The translations under genes and the position numbers were made by a program. 64,000 nt of DNA from Dysidea avara (taxonomy: Eukaryota; Porifera; Demospongiae; Dictyoceratida; Dysideidae). Positions 40,601 through 55,600 of this stretch are shown in pieces. Numbering within the stretch: position 1 is the stretch's first letter; every line of letters begins with the position of its first letter. The stretch is from NCBI RefSeq assembly GCF_963678975.1, contig NC_089276.1, positions 3,564,131 to 3,628,130 on the forward strand, given 5' to 3'. The notes beneath the pieces were generated by a model, which saw only the letters and a list, made by a program, of their open reading frames with translations, was not told the DNA's origin and ran no database searches.

Positions 40601-43600
40601 CTTTTCAGGAATGTGTGTTTGCACATTATGGGCACACATGGCAATGCTAGGTGGGGTGACTTAATTCTTATAGCCTACAACTACACATTGATCAAAAGTC
40701 TGTTCACTGGGACTTGGAGAAGGTAAAATAAACACTTCAAAAGGATAGGTGTGGCCAAAAGTAACAGGTTAACACAGTCAATACTTTAATCTTGTTGTGT
40801 CTGTAATGTGACGAAAGAATTCTCTTATAAATATTGTCAAGTATCTATGTAAACTATAAACAAGTATAATAATTTTAGTAAAAGTGAGAGTATTGCGTTG
40901 TCAGTCAATTAAATATTATTATATTTTATTCACTTATTTGCTGCCAGTAATATCTTGTGCAAACAAATGCTGATGTGTTAAATGTCTCTTGCATTTACTA
41001 TACACAGAGACTGTTAGTTGTCTTTGTAACCAGCATAGAGTGTGATCTATCTCTTACTGATTCTATAACTTTTCAGTATTCCTCAGGTGCTTTTAGCAAA
41101 GCCTTCTAGAGACCACAGCATGCGCTTGAAAGACAGTCAATCCTATTGTAAACTTGTTCCTAATTCATACATGAAACATATATCAGCCCCACACTTCACA
41201 CAAGCACACAAAGTTATGTACTAGTAGATGTAGATGGGATATACAATGATCCTATAAGAATTAGTATATTGTGTTATCCACTGATTATAGGAAACATATA
41301 ATAAAATTACTGATGAATAAAATACAGAAAGTAGGGACTACAGAATTTTTATTCACATAATTCTGGACTCCTCTCTGGTAAGGCCATCTTGGACCTCCCT
41401 TTTTTAGTGTACGTATATTTAGGCTCCTGAATATAAGAATACCTAATTAATGACGATTAGGACGTGTCATGTTTCTAGCACGTGTCATGTTTCTAGCACA
41501 TGTTGTAAGAAAGTACAGCCACTTTTTTTGTCTCCATTTGATGTCTGCCAAGTTGAATGTAAATTAACATATATTCAAACGATTATACCATTTTAAACTC
41601 TATAGTAGCCAGTAAGGAAATAGGGTATTATATTTTATGTAATCACATCACATGTGGTCACCAACAGGATGTGTGTTGGTATTCCCCTTAATTAGTATGG
41701 TATGGGTTGCATGATATTACCATTACAAAATATGTATAATTTTGCTCTGCCAATGCATGAATTTAGTCAGACTCAGAAATTTTAATTGGGAATCTTATAC
41801 TGTGGACACTTGCCAATAGGGAGACCCACGCAATGCCATAATCCATATGTGACCAGATTTTACAGAACCAATCCAAATCGCAAATTAGGCAAAATCAAAC
41901 AAACACCACCAGTGGATAGCTACACTATCGTACTAGTAGTTTTGACACTCAGTACCACTCAAGCTGCTTGAGGAGACGTCTTTTCTGGGAGGGGGTGTAG
42001 AGCTCGAATGGCAGTTTTAGGCCTTGTGAAGGACCTGGATTGGCAAGAATCAGTGGTTTACTGATAATGTAGGCCAGACGTTTTTTCTGTGGATTTTGCT
42101 ACATATCAACTACTAAGGAGCCAGCACAGCCCTGTAATCTCGTCTCTGGACTCCAATTGTGGTCTGTCTCCATTTTGAGGTCCACCCCTTGCCCATCCCG
42201 CCACCCCTTTGTGAGCACTCGTGATACTACTTTGCTCGTCCAACAGCTCAGATTTTCTATCTTATTGTGGCGGGAAACTCTACAAGCAACTACAAGTACT
42301 GGAAGTGGTCTGAAAGATAACAGATTGATGCATCTTGAGTGTAAATTTCATACGTGTGCTTGCTATCCTTGGAGAGTTATGCTGGCTTGAATTCTTTAAA
42401 ACCTTTTATCTCGAAACTTCTAATGTGCGATTTGGTTTGGTTTTCCAAAATCCAGTCACATATACTGTACAATTTAATGAGTAAGAATTTAGGCAAACCT
42501 TTGATAATCAGGACACTTAGATTTTAGTATGTAGATCTTCTGTATGACATACATACAAAGACATAGTTAGGTTTAATCATACAGTACACACTAGTACTGT
42601 ATTGTAGGGATCATAACTTCCTACCATAAAATATCACTGGAACACCAGCCTTATCTTACCTCCATGACAACTTGACTTCTTGGCAATGAAATCAAGCCCA
42701 AATGTGCTTCTAATGCCTAATTCCTTCAGCCTCAACTATGATTAAGGCTACAGGTTTGTGTAATTTCTTCACTGTTCAATGTCACTTAGGCAGGGATGTG
42801 CCGGCAGTGGTCAGGACCAGCCACCACTCACATAAAATAGCCACCACTACCACTCATCAACCACTACAAATTCACTTTGATTTGATGGAAACTAAGGCCC
42901 CACACATTCTATCCTAAATCTTCTGGACTTATCCCTGTTTGTTGTAGCCACCACTGCTCTAAATCTGGACACATCCCTGCTTAGGCCCAACATGCTTTTT
43001 CCTACTGCCACAGCTACAATAGTGGATTTACTTTGTCCTCCTTTGTGTCCAACACATTTCTTACTCCACTAGCTACCGTGTAGGTATTTATGGGTAGTGA
43101 GGTAATGGCTTCCTTTTGCTGGGAGTCTGCAGTTTTCATATACTGAGTGGAGTGATTACAAAGGTGTTTCTCATGATGTTCTTCATCTGTAATGTTGTAT
43201 AGGGTGGAACACAGAAGTGAATAGTCATGTCGCTTTTCAGTTATTGATAGTCAGTTATCACACGATTAATTTTTTAGTAAGTCTGGTATCATTCTTTTCT
43301 TTGATGTACTATATGCTCTGGTTCACCAGTCATAAGGTAAACAAACAAGTATAAGGAGAAAAGTTGGAAATATTACAGTGACAAAGCCATGAAAAAAGGA
43401 GGTCTTCCTATACATTTGCAGCTATGCTAGTTAACCTTACTACTATCATGACTGTACTGTTGACTAGCTATAAGACTGAAGCAGGAATTAAATGTCCACT
43501 GGTATAGCTGTAGCTCCCTTAGTTCATTACTTATATCAAGAGTTCATAATATTTGTATGGGAGACAAATATTATTAACTCTTGTTTATATGATTTCTACT

Positions 43601-46600
43601 CAATTATAAAAAATTACGTTTACCTTGTACCAGTATTGCTGGTTCAACACAGCGTTGGCCTGTACTAACTACTAGAGAATTTGTATGTAATTGTACTGTA
43701 CAAATGTTTCATTTTATTGTACAAATGTTTTGTCTGCTAATGCAATATCTTCTTGTAGGTGCTAATGGACAGTTCTCAGTTACCATCATTGCTAATCCCA
43801 GTGGTCCTTATATGGCTGGTAGGGACACAGTGATGTTGTCCTGTAATGCAAGTTTTGTTAACGAAACCACTGCTTATACCTGGAGTTGCCCTTCTCCCTG
43901 TTTTGCTAATGGGATTATGACACAAAATATTACCAGAGCTATTCAGGGTGAGGATGATGGAGCATTTATCAGCTGTACAGCTACAAATGGGGATGTGAGT
44001 GTCACCAGTAACAACACTGTGCTAATATCAGGTTAGTAATATACACTCTGTGTGTGTGCGCGCGCGTTATGAATGCATGAATTATGGGAGGGTAGTCAAG
44101 GTCTGGTTATGATGAATAGGAGCTAAATTTTCTGTTATGGTTGTGGTATTCATTTCATTGTTTATGACAAAACTTCATATTAGGGGTGAAATTTAATTAG
44201 CTGCATAAGCGTTAGCTATTTACCAGACATTGTCAAGTATAGGTTAATAGACTCTGTGATGGACAGCATGGTGAAATCTGCAATCCCACGCTCTCAAGAC
44301 CTCAGCTAAACCAACTCATCACCTCATAATCTAGCGCTGCCACTTTTGTAGGTCCTGGAGGTCTGCGACAGAAGGTTTCATCCAAACTTTAATATAATCC
44401 TTCAATGCCATATACATGTAGATGTCAGTAAAGGAGCCTCTTACCTATACTGAACAGGGTATTTGATAAGGCAATATGGTGCTCCATCAGCCCAGTGTGG
44501 ACACAAAATGACCCACACAATTCATGGCTTCTGCTCCAATTTTCTCAGCACTACCTCTGCTTTGTGACTAATACACATAAAACATAAGCTGAATATACTA
44601 CTGGTGGAGCAGTAGATGTCTGGGTTGGGCCAGTTTGGCTCAGAGTTGAAATACTTATCAAAAACCCTGATACTGAAGGGTTAGGATATTAATCTTCAAA
44701 AATTGGGAGCCAAGTCTCCCAAATACATTGTATCAACTGAAGTAGAATTTGAAATTTAGTACCAGAGGCACCTGTGGACAAGGTAAGTAGTATGGAGGCA
44801 CTTACCCTCACTTCCCCTTAAATTTATGGACACATCAGACTACACACCAGTGTTGAAACCGGGTCACTACTGTAGAACCGGATGCCCCACTGACCCAGAT
44901 AGTCAAACCCGGATTTGACCCGGATGTGACCCGGATTAATTAAAGCCTAGGCGTGCAATAAGAGCTATGTTTTGGGTAGTCTCAAGTGAGCGAGACTACG
45001 TTTTGAGCGTTCGATCCTATGGCTCGATTCGTATTGAGTAAATGAGAAGCTATGTGATAACTAAGCCGGTAGGTTTATACAAAGACTCTCAATAATCTAT
45101 GGTTTAATAATTAAAATCAGTCAGTGGGTTTGGTTCCATGTAGCTACTGTAGGTTTACAGACAGCAATTGAGTGTGGCTTCATGGATACCTAGTATTATA
45201 ATTTCCCGATATATTAAAGTAGGTGTGGCTCACAGAAGTACTTATCCTGCTGCAAGAATAGACTATGTACAACCCGTACAATAATAGATTAGTGGGCGTA
45301 GCTCCACGTAAGCTTGCAGGCAGCAACGGAAATGGTTTTGTGCTTCAGACTGCACTTACTAATAAATGGGCGTAGCTGAGCATATGTTTGTAATGCAATA
45401 AGTGGGCGTGGCTCACGAAAGAGCTGCAACTAGTGTTAATAAGTTTCCACATCGTCAAACTAACAATTTCATTTCTTACGTGATCCAATCCGGGTCAGAC
45501 CCGGATAATCCATAAACCGGGTCAGATCCAGATGACCCAACCCAGTTTCAATGCTGCTACACACTGACTCCAGTCAATAAACTTACCCTAATGCTGCTTG
45601 AGTAGATATTACCCAAGCCCACAAAATCCCCAGTTGCATGGGTGGATCTACCGAAAGTTTAAGAGCATACAACTAGTGGAATTACAGTTTAGCCTACTAC
45701 TGCCTTAGCCTTATTAGAGAAAACCTGACGTATTTCCAGCACATATGCTGCAAGGTGCAACTAGTTTCTTGCTTGAACTTTCACAAAGCAACATCATCAG
45801 TGTGAAAATTAGTAAAAGCTGCACTTTGTGACATAATGATACTGTAATGTGATTGTATTCCCTGTATTTATTATGATCTTAAGAATGATTCAAAATTGTA
45901 ATTGCTAGTATTCTTACATGTGTATAGTTAGTACTGCTTGTGGAAGAGGGTCGGTTATTTAATAGAGCTTAGGACTGTGCTATGTTATGTAACTTGTGTT
46001 CTAGCAGCACTTAATTGTTGTATACTGTTGTTTTCCAGTTTTTTGTCTAAACCTCACTGCTCCTGCTAATGGTATGGTCAGTTGTTCATCTGAAGGTGAC
46101 AGATTAGTTAATACTGGGGAGACTTGTACTACCACATGTAACACTGGTTATGAGGTACAGACTGGTGATGTCATGAGGGCCTGTGGAAATGATGGAATGT
46201 ATACTGGAGCTGATGTTGTGTGTAGCAGAGGTAATAATGTATAGGTTTTGTATTGAATACTCAGATATTTTCAGATGGCCATGGTATAGTGTTTTGTCCC
46301 TTATTAAAAATAACCAATTTTGTGGTGCTAACTCCCTTTGGAGTGGAACATCTTCCGTATCAAATTTGAACTGAATCCACCTTCCTATCACCAAGATATG
46401 CACCTTCAAAGTTTGTCTTTTTCTCTTTGTATTTTCCAACACTTGGAACAAGTTGATGTTACACTACTTTCTAAAAACAAGGCACCATACAGTTAACTAT
46501 AGCTGGAGGTGTATCCATTCACTGGACTGGACTTCTGTACTCATACGTTTTTTTCTTCTTGATTTTTATACCCAGACTTAACCACAGAAGTATTTTAGCA

Positions 46601-49600
46601 CTATTCACCAAAAGACATAAAACTGACACACAAGACGTATAGTATAAAACTTGCACATTATTCACAATGAAGATTTTGCCTACCACTAACATGATACAAG
46701 CACCATGTGTTGTCAACACTACTACTGTATCTGTGTGTCTTCTGTAGCCTTCTTTTGTAAAATAGCACACTTGGCATAAAATTCAATCAATCAAAATTGA
46801 GGAGTTGCACAATTGTTTAAAAACAGTGAAAAGCCATTCAAAATGACTAGGAATAAAGTAAAACTCAGAATAGGGTGTTTACTAAATGCAATCTCTTCAT
46901 TTATCATATTAGTAGAGGATAGCATTTCATTTCTGAGGAAACCTTGAGTCATGATTCTTCGTTCCTATATCATACAGTACGATAGTACTGTATAGTAAGG
47001 ATTGGTAAGAAATCATATGGTTTCGTGGATTTTTGCACCTTAAAAAGTGGCCTTGCAATAAGTTTTACCCGAAAAAACCACCTGGAATACATTAGTACTG
47101 CTGTAATGATGCTGTACCTTGGTTAAATGAAGCGAAAAGTCGAATGTTTCAATGTACAGTGAGTTTTAAAAATTCTAAATTCGCCTGGATTTCAACTGCC
47201 TGCCTGGCTGCTGTAAGACCCGGTTGCGCTAGGTGTACGGCTCCAGAAATTCAGACAGCTAAGGTAATGACAGCGGATTCACGAATCTATTGTTCTGATT
47301 ACGTTCTGTCCACTGCACCATGCTGTTTGCTTTCATCGTTCATTGGATTCTTTGTTCTTCTCGAAGGATAATTAATAATTGCGGCGCTTAATAGTTGCGA
47401 CGCGTGCCACAACTCAAACACATGATTTTAACGAAGTGTGAGTACGTGTGTGTATGCAGTATGAGTTGTCTCTACACATTTATTAACGCTGGGTAGTCGT
47501 TTTATATAGTCTTAATTACCAGTTTAGCTTTTATGTGTGTGAGGTAGCTAGCTAATAGTGTCCTTGAGGGGCGGATTCACCTCGGGATCCAGACTTCTAA
47601 AAGTGAGGGTTCCACTCTTAATGGTGGACTATCCAGCGATGCTTTGTGGTAAAATCATCAACATTTAGGCTATTAGAAATGCAGCTGAATCCTTTAACAG
47701 TTACTGTAATAACTTTAAAAGACAAAACGATAATTATTTTATAGGCACTTATTACGTACAAAGGTAAAAGGTAGCTGCTTCAAGTGATATTTATACTATG
47801 TGGAAAACAAAAGGAGTATAATATAGCTAGCTAGCTAGGTAAAAAAAAGTAAACAAACTAGCTATTTAAAAAATTAAAAATTTTAAAACAAAGTAGGGAT
47901 TGGTATATTAATAGAGGTACACAAGAAATGCACAGTAGGGATATAACACTTCTTATTGTTTTATTGTGATTTAATATCGTGCACTGCTCCAGCTTGTTTC
48001 AGTACTTTTTATCGATGTGCTATATAGTCCCTACTCTAGTTGAAAATTCCAAAATTTTCTGTGTACTTGTTTGTTAATTTTTTTTGTAAATAATTATTAT
48101 GACTGGTGAACCCATGCATGCCGCATCTGAAATGACGCCATGCGTCCCAATTATCGTCTGAAAAGTGAAGTATCCATTACGCTTCATTGTCAACTATGTT
48201 CAACCCATTACGCAGCGTTTCAAATCAAGAACTGTTTGAAAAGCACCTCTGCAATCCACGCATTTCGAAAGTAATGGTGCCGCGTGCACCGGGTTATATC
48301 AATAATATTATCTTCTGAAAAGTGAAGTATCCGTTACGCTTCGTTGTCGGCTATGTTCATCCCATTACACAGCAGTGTGAATCAAGAACTGTTTGAAAAG
48401 TGCCTCTGCTATAAAAATAGCCACTATGACAATTACAGACTATTTCCGTTACGAAGGGAAGCCATCACGTGCTATTGCCAAATCAACACTTTTCGCTGTC
48501 AACAAAGCTGAAAGGGACACAAAAGAGGACACTGGTAAGTCCATGAAAAGGCATTGCACGTACTGCGGTATGCCAAAAGGCACCTGTCGGGCCGAAGCGA
48601 CGTCGAACAGTGAAAAAATCAAGCCCGTAGCCTTAGCTGTTATCGAGTTATGCTTGTCTGAAGGCATCAGTCAGTCAGTTACTTACTCAGTCAGTAGAAA
48701 ATTCCGTTAAATAGATCATTTTTAAAATTTGTTGAAAGCATTTCGGGTCAATCTGAAAGCTTGTTTGGAAGCACCTAACCAATACATCTAAATTGAAATT
48801 TGTAGTGTACATTAATCGATTCTTTTTAAGTTTCCTTTTAAACTTCTTTTTTTATTTGTCTAGTAATTGTTTACACTTTGTAAGTTAATTAAGTTGTTCT
48901 CATACAGTTAACTGTACTGCCCTCACTAATCCTGCTAATGGAATGATCAGTTGTGAAATGGGAGATGATGGAGTTCTTTCTTATGAAGATATCTGTACTA
49001 CCACATGTAACACTGGTTATGAGGTACAGTCTGGTGATGTCATGAGGACCTGTGGAAGTGATGGAATGTTTAATGGAAATGATGTTATTTGTAGTAGAGG
49101 TAATACTGTTATATTTTTAAACACTTTGTATGTTAATACTAGATGGCCAAATATATACTGTTCGTATTTTATCTTCACACTTCTGGGTTGTTTTCAAAGG
49201 AGATATTATTCCAAAAGCAGTGGTTCTATGATAATTATCTCTTTGAAAAAATGCTAATTATTCACAAATTTTTTTTTGCATAAGCCTCAGTGCTCGCTAC
49301 TACTTGTGAACTCATGCTACAGAAGTGTGTAACTGTTGAACTATGATTGCAATGGCGTGTCATAGCTTTGCATTGTTATTTCAAGCCAATTGTTGGGCTC
49401 TAAATCTACGTGATGTTTCTCTGCACATGGACATGCAATGATTTGTGCTCTCGTCATTTCAGTCTCGTCTGCAAAATAAAGTGTGTTGGTCCGTATTTCA
49501 TTTTTTTTCTCCATATGATTTGTATTGTTACATGTAGTTGCCATCTCAATAATAATCTGCTTGCAAACTACCAAAATTATTTTTTTTGGCGTTTTGCATG

Positions 49601-52600
49601 ATGTTTGAGCATTCAAAAATAAAACTTACAAAATTAATTTTACCAGCTGCTCTTCTAAAAATTTCGCTGTCAAAATTTCCCCATTTTACAGTACTTCTAA
49701 AATCCAGGCGCCATGCAAGTATGTCATGTGACCCAAGAAGCTACCATGCCACACTTGGCAGGTAGAAAGGAAACACAATTTTCACACATTCATAGCTCCA
49801 TGATCCTTTATCTGAATGGAATGTATTTTATACAGAAGTTACCCACCTGGATCACTGAGGTGGTATTGTAAACCACATCCCTATTTTTCCTTGATAGAGG
49901 TATTGTAAACCACATCCCAATTTTTCCTTGATAGAAGAATCAAATTAGGGATTTGTTTGTAATTTACTTCATAAGTAAATTAAGTTGTTCTCATACAGTT
50001 AACTGTACTGCCCTCACTAATCCTGCTAATGGAATGATCAGTTGTGAAATGGGAGATGATGGAGTTCTTTCTTATGAAGATATTTGTACTACCACATGTA
50101 ACACTGGTTATGAGGTACAGTCTGGTGATGTCATGAGGACCTGTGGAAGTGATAGGATGTTTAATGGAACTGATGTTATGTGTAGTAGAGGTAATAATAT
50201 TTAGTCTTTTGTTTGTGAATATTTTGAGATGGCCATGGTATACTGTTTTGTCCCTTATTAAAAACAAACCATTTTTGCAGTGCAAACTCCCTTTGGAATG
50301 AACACCTTCCATATCAAATTTGAGCTGAATCAACCTTCCCATCACCGAGATAGCACCTTCAAAGTTCATTTTATTTTCTTTGATTTTTAAATTTTTTTTT
50401 TTGCTGCACTTAGAACAAGTTGATGTTGTAGTGGGTTATTTTCAAAGGAGTTTAATTATTCGAAGAACAGTGGTTCTATGAACATTTAACTCTTATGTTA
50501 TTATGCACAATCAATTAAATTTTTTACGTGGCTAGCTAAACCTGGAGCTTGCTCGATGCTCACTACTACATGTGAACTCATGCTACAGAAGTGTGTAACT
50601 GTTGAACTATGATTGCAACAGCGTGTTATGGCATTGCATTATTATTTCAAGTCAATTGTTATTAAGCAACTGAGTTAATTTACGTGATTTTCCTCTGCAC
50701 ATGGAAATGTGCAATGATTCGCACTCTCATTGTTTCAGTCTCGACTGCAAAACAAAGTGTATTGGTCCATATTTTGTTGTAGACGTGATATGCTCTTAGT
50801 AGTCACCATCTCAATAATAATATGCTTAGTTTAACATGCACTACCAAAAATTTTGTTGGTGCTTTTTTGGAACATTCAAAAATAAAACCTACAAAATTAA
50901 TTTTATTAGCTGCTCAGAAAATTTCCTCTTCAAAAGTATCAAGGCACACAGTAGTGTGTCATGTGACCCAAGAAGCCAGGATGCCACACTGTGGGTATGT
51001 TGATAGGAAGAAAGGAAACATGATTTTTACACATTCATAGCTCTGTGATCCTTTATCTGAATGAAATGAACTTCGTATAGGAGTTGCCTGCTTGATTGCA
51101 CATCTGTATTTTGCCTTGATAAGAAGAGTCAAATTAGGGATTTGTGGTTTACATTTCCACCCCAGCAATCCCTTCTTGTTTTGTGGCTTTTTTAGCTTCT
51201 TTTTAAATTTCCTTTTTTTTTAAATTTTAAAATTGTTTACACTTTGTAAGTTAATTAAGTTGTTCTCATACAGTTAACTGTACTGCCCTCACTGATCCTG
51301 TTAATGGAATGATCAGTTGTGAAATGGGAGATGATGGAGTTCTTTCTTATGAAGATATTTGTACTACCACATGTAACACTGGTTATGAGGTACAGTCTGG
51401 TGATGTCATGAGGACCTGTGGAAGTGATGGAATGTTTAATGGAAATGATGTTGTGTGTAGTAGAGGTAATAATGTATAGTTTTTGTATGTGAATACTTTC
51501 AGATGGCCATGGTATACTGTTTTTGTCCCTTATTAAGACCACCACTGCCTTTTTCAATTCACTTCTCACCATACAGCTGCTTTTAGCATCAGATGTTTTA
51601 TTTTTTTATTCATGTAAGATACAAACACAAATGTTTTTTTTCCCAGAAAACAATTTTGAAAATCCAGGTACGTTAGGTACACATCTAGGTTTTGTGCATA
51701 TGTTATATTGAGTCTGAGTGGTGAATATATTACTAAACAAGATGGAATATTTAAGATTTATTGCCTACTCCATAACAACCTAAATAGAGTGTAAGGTACA
51801 GTAATACCATGGGCCTGTATTGGCCAGAGGTTAATTTGGGAGGGGTGTGTGGCAGTGGCGTCCTGGGTTAACTATTGCTGCCCTGGGTATAGAACTAAAG
51901 CTTTGATACATATAGTTAGAAGTAAAAAAGGTTTAAGTTGTACAGGGTGTATAATCAAATGATCACCACTCAATGGCATCACAGTAAAAATCGTGTGTCT
52001 ATACACCTAATTTTTTTTTTTTTTTACTTTCCCAGCTTACTATTCTGGATTGAGTCCTGGTAAATTGTTGATGATTACACATATAAGTGCATAGTAGATA
52101 TATCTGATGTGTGATATAGTGGTTTCATTAATTGGACTATTTTCTTACAGTACCATCACCCACTATTACCACTCACCCGATGAACATGAGTGTTACCTTA
52201 CAAAGTGATCCTATAAGTGTGTCACTAACTTGTGAGGCAGATGGAGCAACATCATATAATTGGGAGAGACAGAATGGTAGTATTCCATCTGGTGCTACTG
52301 GAGTGAACACTAGTAATCTCACTATTAACCTAACACCAGAAGATGCTGGTAACTACCGATGTGTAGCTACTAATGAAGGTGGTAACACCTCATCAAACTA
52401 TGCTTCACTAACTGTTATTGGTGAGTGATGAGCAAAATAGTACAATATTATTATCACAGCATAAGCACCGCGATGTACCCAGTACAGTGGATCACCAGTT
52501 ATTGTAACACCACTGTTCATAGAGCTTGACAACAGTGTTCTTATAATTTGTGGGAAAGTTGAAACTACTCTAATAGAACATACACTTACTCTAATGGAAC

Positions 52601-55600
52601 TCACACTGAAATACTGTATACGTACAAATTTTTGAGGTGTGTAATTTTTACAGATCGACAAATTTCAGAATTTTCACTGTTTTATTTTCAAGGATCACTT
52701 GTTCTTCAAAGTTGAAGATTTTGTGAAAAACCAAGCAAACACAATCTGTAAAAACTACATCCTTCAGAAATTTGTACATATATGGTACTCAAAACAGTAC
52801 AATTAAGCTGCTTAGGTAACAGAGATCCATATAGCTAGGGTCCATTGTATACGTATGTAAAATTGACATGTATAAGGTTGTTCTTTAACCCAACCATTAA
52901 CCCTTAAACCCACTTAAAGTTCTTTTTTACACAATAAAAGCATACATTAATTTGGTGGGAAATGTAACTCTTTAGGTTTACGTAAACTACACATTAATCA
53001 GAAATCTGTTTATTGGGCTACTTGGAGAAGTTTAAATAAACACGTTACACTAAAGGCTATTCTTTTAGCGTAGATGTTTTCCTTTGTTGTTTTAGCACTA
53101 GTGTTACAGCTGTAGAGATGAACCAGTAATTATTCTTAGCAGGTAGCTACTCGGGTAGCTAGGTGGCACCACCAGGCAAGCTATGCAAATAATCTGGCTC
53201 ATCACTACAACCCCAACGTTAGTGTTAAGTACTGAAGCAACAAAGGAAAACATGTACACTACAACAATAGCCTCTGTCACGCTTTATCACTGCGAGTATA
53301 CGTGTATCGTAAGTGTGTTCTAATTGATTAGTGCATGCGCTAGTGTCATCTGACTTGTAAGGAAGAGCAGTACCAGCAGTTATAGCTCGATAGTGGTGTC
53401 TCCAGTGTTGCAAGAGATGGATAATGCCTGGATTATTGTTTAAAGCTGTTTCCAGCTCAGTCCGCCAGTCCAGTCCAGTCCAGTCTGTGGAATAAAGTAG
53501 GCCGTTGCTGTCAGACCTTCAGTGCTGGTCACTGTAAAGTATTAATAATAATAATAAAAGGTCCACATAGCTAAGGAAGCACCAGAATATTAGAGAAATT
53601 GTAGGAAAACTACACCGTAGAAGGATCGAACCTACTAAGAATAACGCTTGCCCTAACCACTATGCTACATGTCATATACGTTACAAGTTGAGTAAAACTT
53701 AAAGCATGCATAGGTTGAATTTCACAGGCGTTCACTTGCGGTTTACAAAAAGAATCCAGGTAAGTTTTTGCTCTACACCCTTGCATTCATCGCACTGTAA
53801 ACTACAAATACAACAGTTAAAAGTTTCATTTAAAAGCAGTTTTACTCTGAGATGATGAGCATTTTGTTTGGCACAAAAGCCGCTTAGATTGCAGCTGGCA
53901 ACAGACAGATGGACGGACAGATGGCTTTTCAGCTTTATATGCATATAGATAGATAGCGGCACAACACCAAAATCGTGCATTTTTTCATAAAGGCATGAAA
54001 CTTTCCACATTAGTACTCCTCATGACATAAATTTTTGATATAGTGCCATCACAGATTTGATCTTTGGTGACCTTCATGACCATTTTTGCCCAGAAATTTG
54101 ATCATTTCTGTCTTTATCTACCTGAAGCATTAATTAACTTGTTAAACATGGTACTGGTTTTATTAGGTGATTTCATTCCAAAGTTATGATCATTTCTATT
54201 ACCATAACTTTTGAGAAAATTTCCCTCCCAATGGGTAGTTTACACCCTTAAGGGAAGGTAAACTCAAATTGCAGCTAATAAAAGTGATAATAACTTCAGA
54301 ATGGAATTACTTATTAACTTCAAATAAAAACCAAGTTGTTTTGTTCTACAAAATCTTACTTTGGTACTATGTTTTATCACGTCAATGGCTCAGGGAGATA
54401 AAGACAGAAATGATTAAATCTCTGTACAAAAGTGGCCACAAAGGTCACCAAAGGTCAATTCTGTGATGACACTATGAAAAGTTTCATGCTTTTATGAAAA
54501 AGCACAGATTTGACTAATTTTTGGAGCTACGCCGCTATACTACAAAGTGAGATCGGAAAACACAACTTGACAACAAATCTCTTGAACAACTTTGGTGAAT
54601 AACTTCTAGTATATTGCTTCAAATCATCTGCTTTTTTGTCTACTTCCAATACATTCACACGATTGTGCAACTCATCAATTCTGATTGGCCAGCAAATATT
54701 TTGCCTGGATTGCACTTCCACGCTCAAGAAACTCAAGCATTGTCACCAGATGGGGTTAGCACATTAGTACAAGGCCGGCTGGGCAATTTGTGGTTTACAT
54801 TAATCCCTTCTTTTTTGGTTTCCTTTTAAATTTCCATTTTTTATTTATCTAGTAATGTTTTGTAAGTTAATTAAGTTGTTCTCATACAGTTACCTGTAAT
54901 GCCCTCACTGATCCTGTTAATGGAATGATCAATTGTGAAATGGGAGGTGATGAAGTTCTTTCTTATGAAGATATCTGTACTATCACATGTAACACTGGTT
55001 ATGAGGTACAGTCTGGTGATGAAATGAGGACCTGTGGAAGTGATGGAATGTTTAATGGAACTGATGTTGTGTGTAGCAGAGGTAATAATGTTATAGTTTT
55101 ATACACTTTGTGCGTTAATACCAGATGGCCAAGGTATACTGTTTGTATTTTAGCACACTCTAAACAAGTTGATGTTGTAGTGGGTTATTTTCAAAGAAGT
55201 TTAACTTTCAAATTATTCAAAAAGCAGTGCTTCTATGAAAATTTAACTCTTCAAAAAAAATGCTAACTGCGCAATTTTTTTAACGTAAGCCTCTGTGCTC
55301 GCTACTACTTGTGAACTCATGTTACAGAAGTGTGTAACTGTTGAACTATGATTACAATGGCGTGTCATAGCTTTGCATTGTTGTTTCAAGTCAATTGTTG
55401 GGCTCTAAATCTATGTGATTTTCCTCCGCACATGGACACATGCAATGATTTGTGCTCTCATCCTTTCAGTCTTGTCTGCTAAACAAAGCGTATTGGTCCA
55501 TATTTCATTGTAGACATGATTTGCCCTTATCATTTATATTGTTACACGTGGAAGCCATGTCCATAATAATCTGCTTGGTTAAACACGCACTACCAATATT

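Noticed and set aside
46104..46451. Minus-strand frames opposite the sushi exons (also 49980-50369, 51255-51572, 56067-56324)
   Set aside because: They are antisense shadows of the sushi exons; the plus strand has the splice sites, phases and sushi cysteines.
53600..53675. A functional tRNA gene on the minus strand
   Set aside because: Box A and box B are good but the acceptor and anticodon stems do not pair, and a body with an (ATT)n tail follows, as in a SINE.
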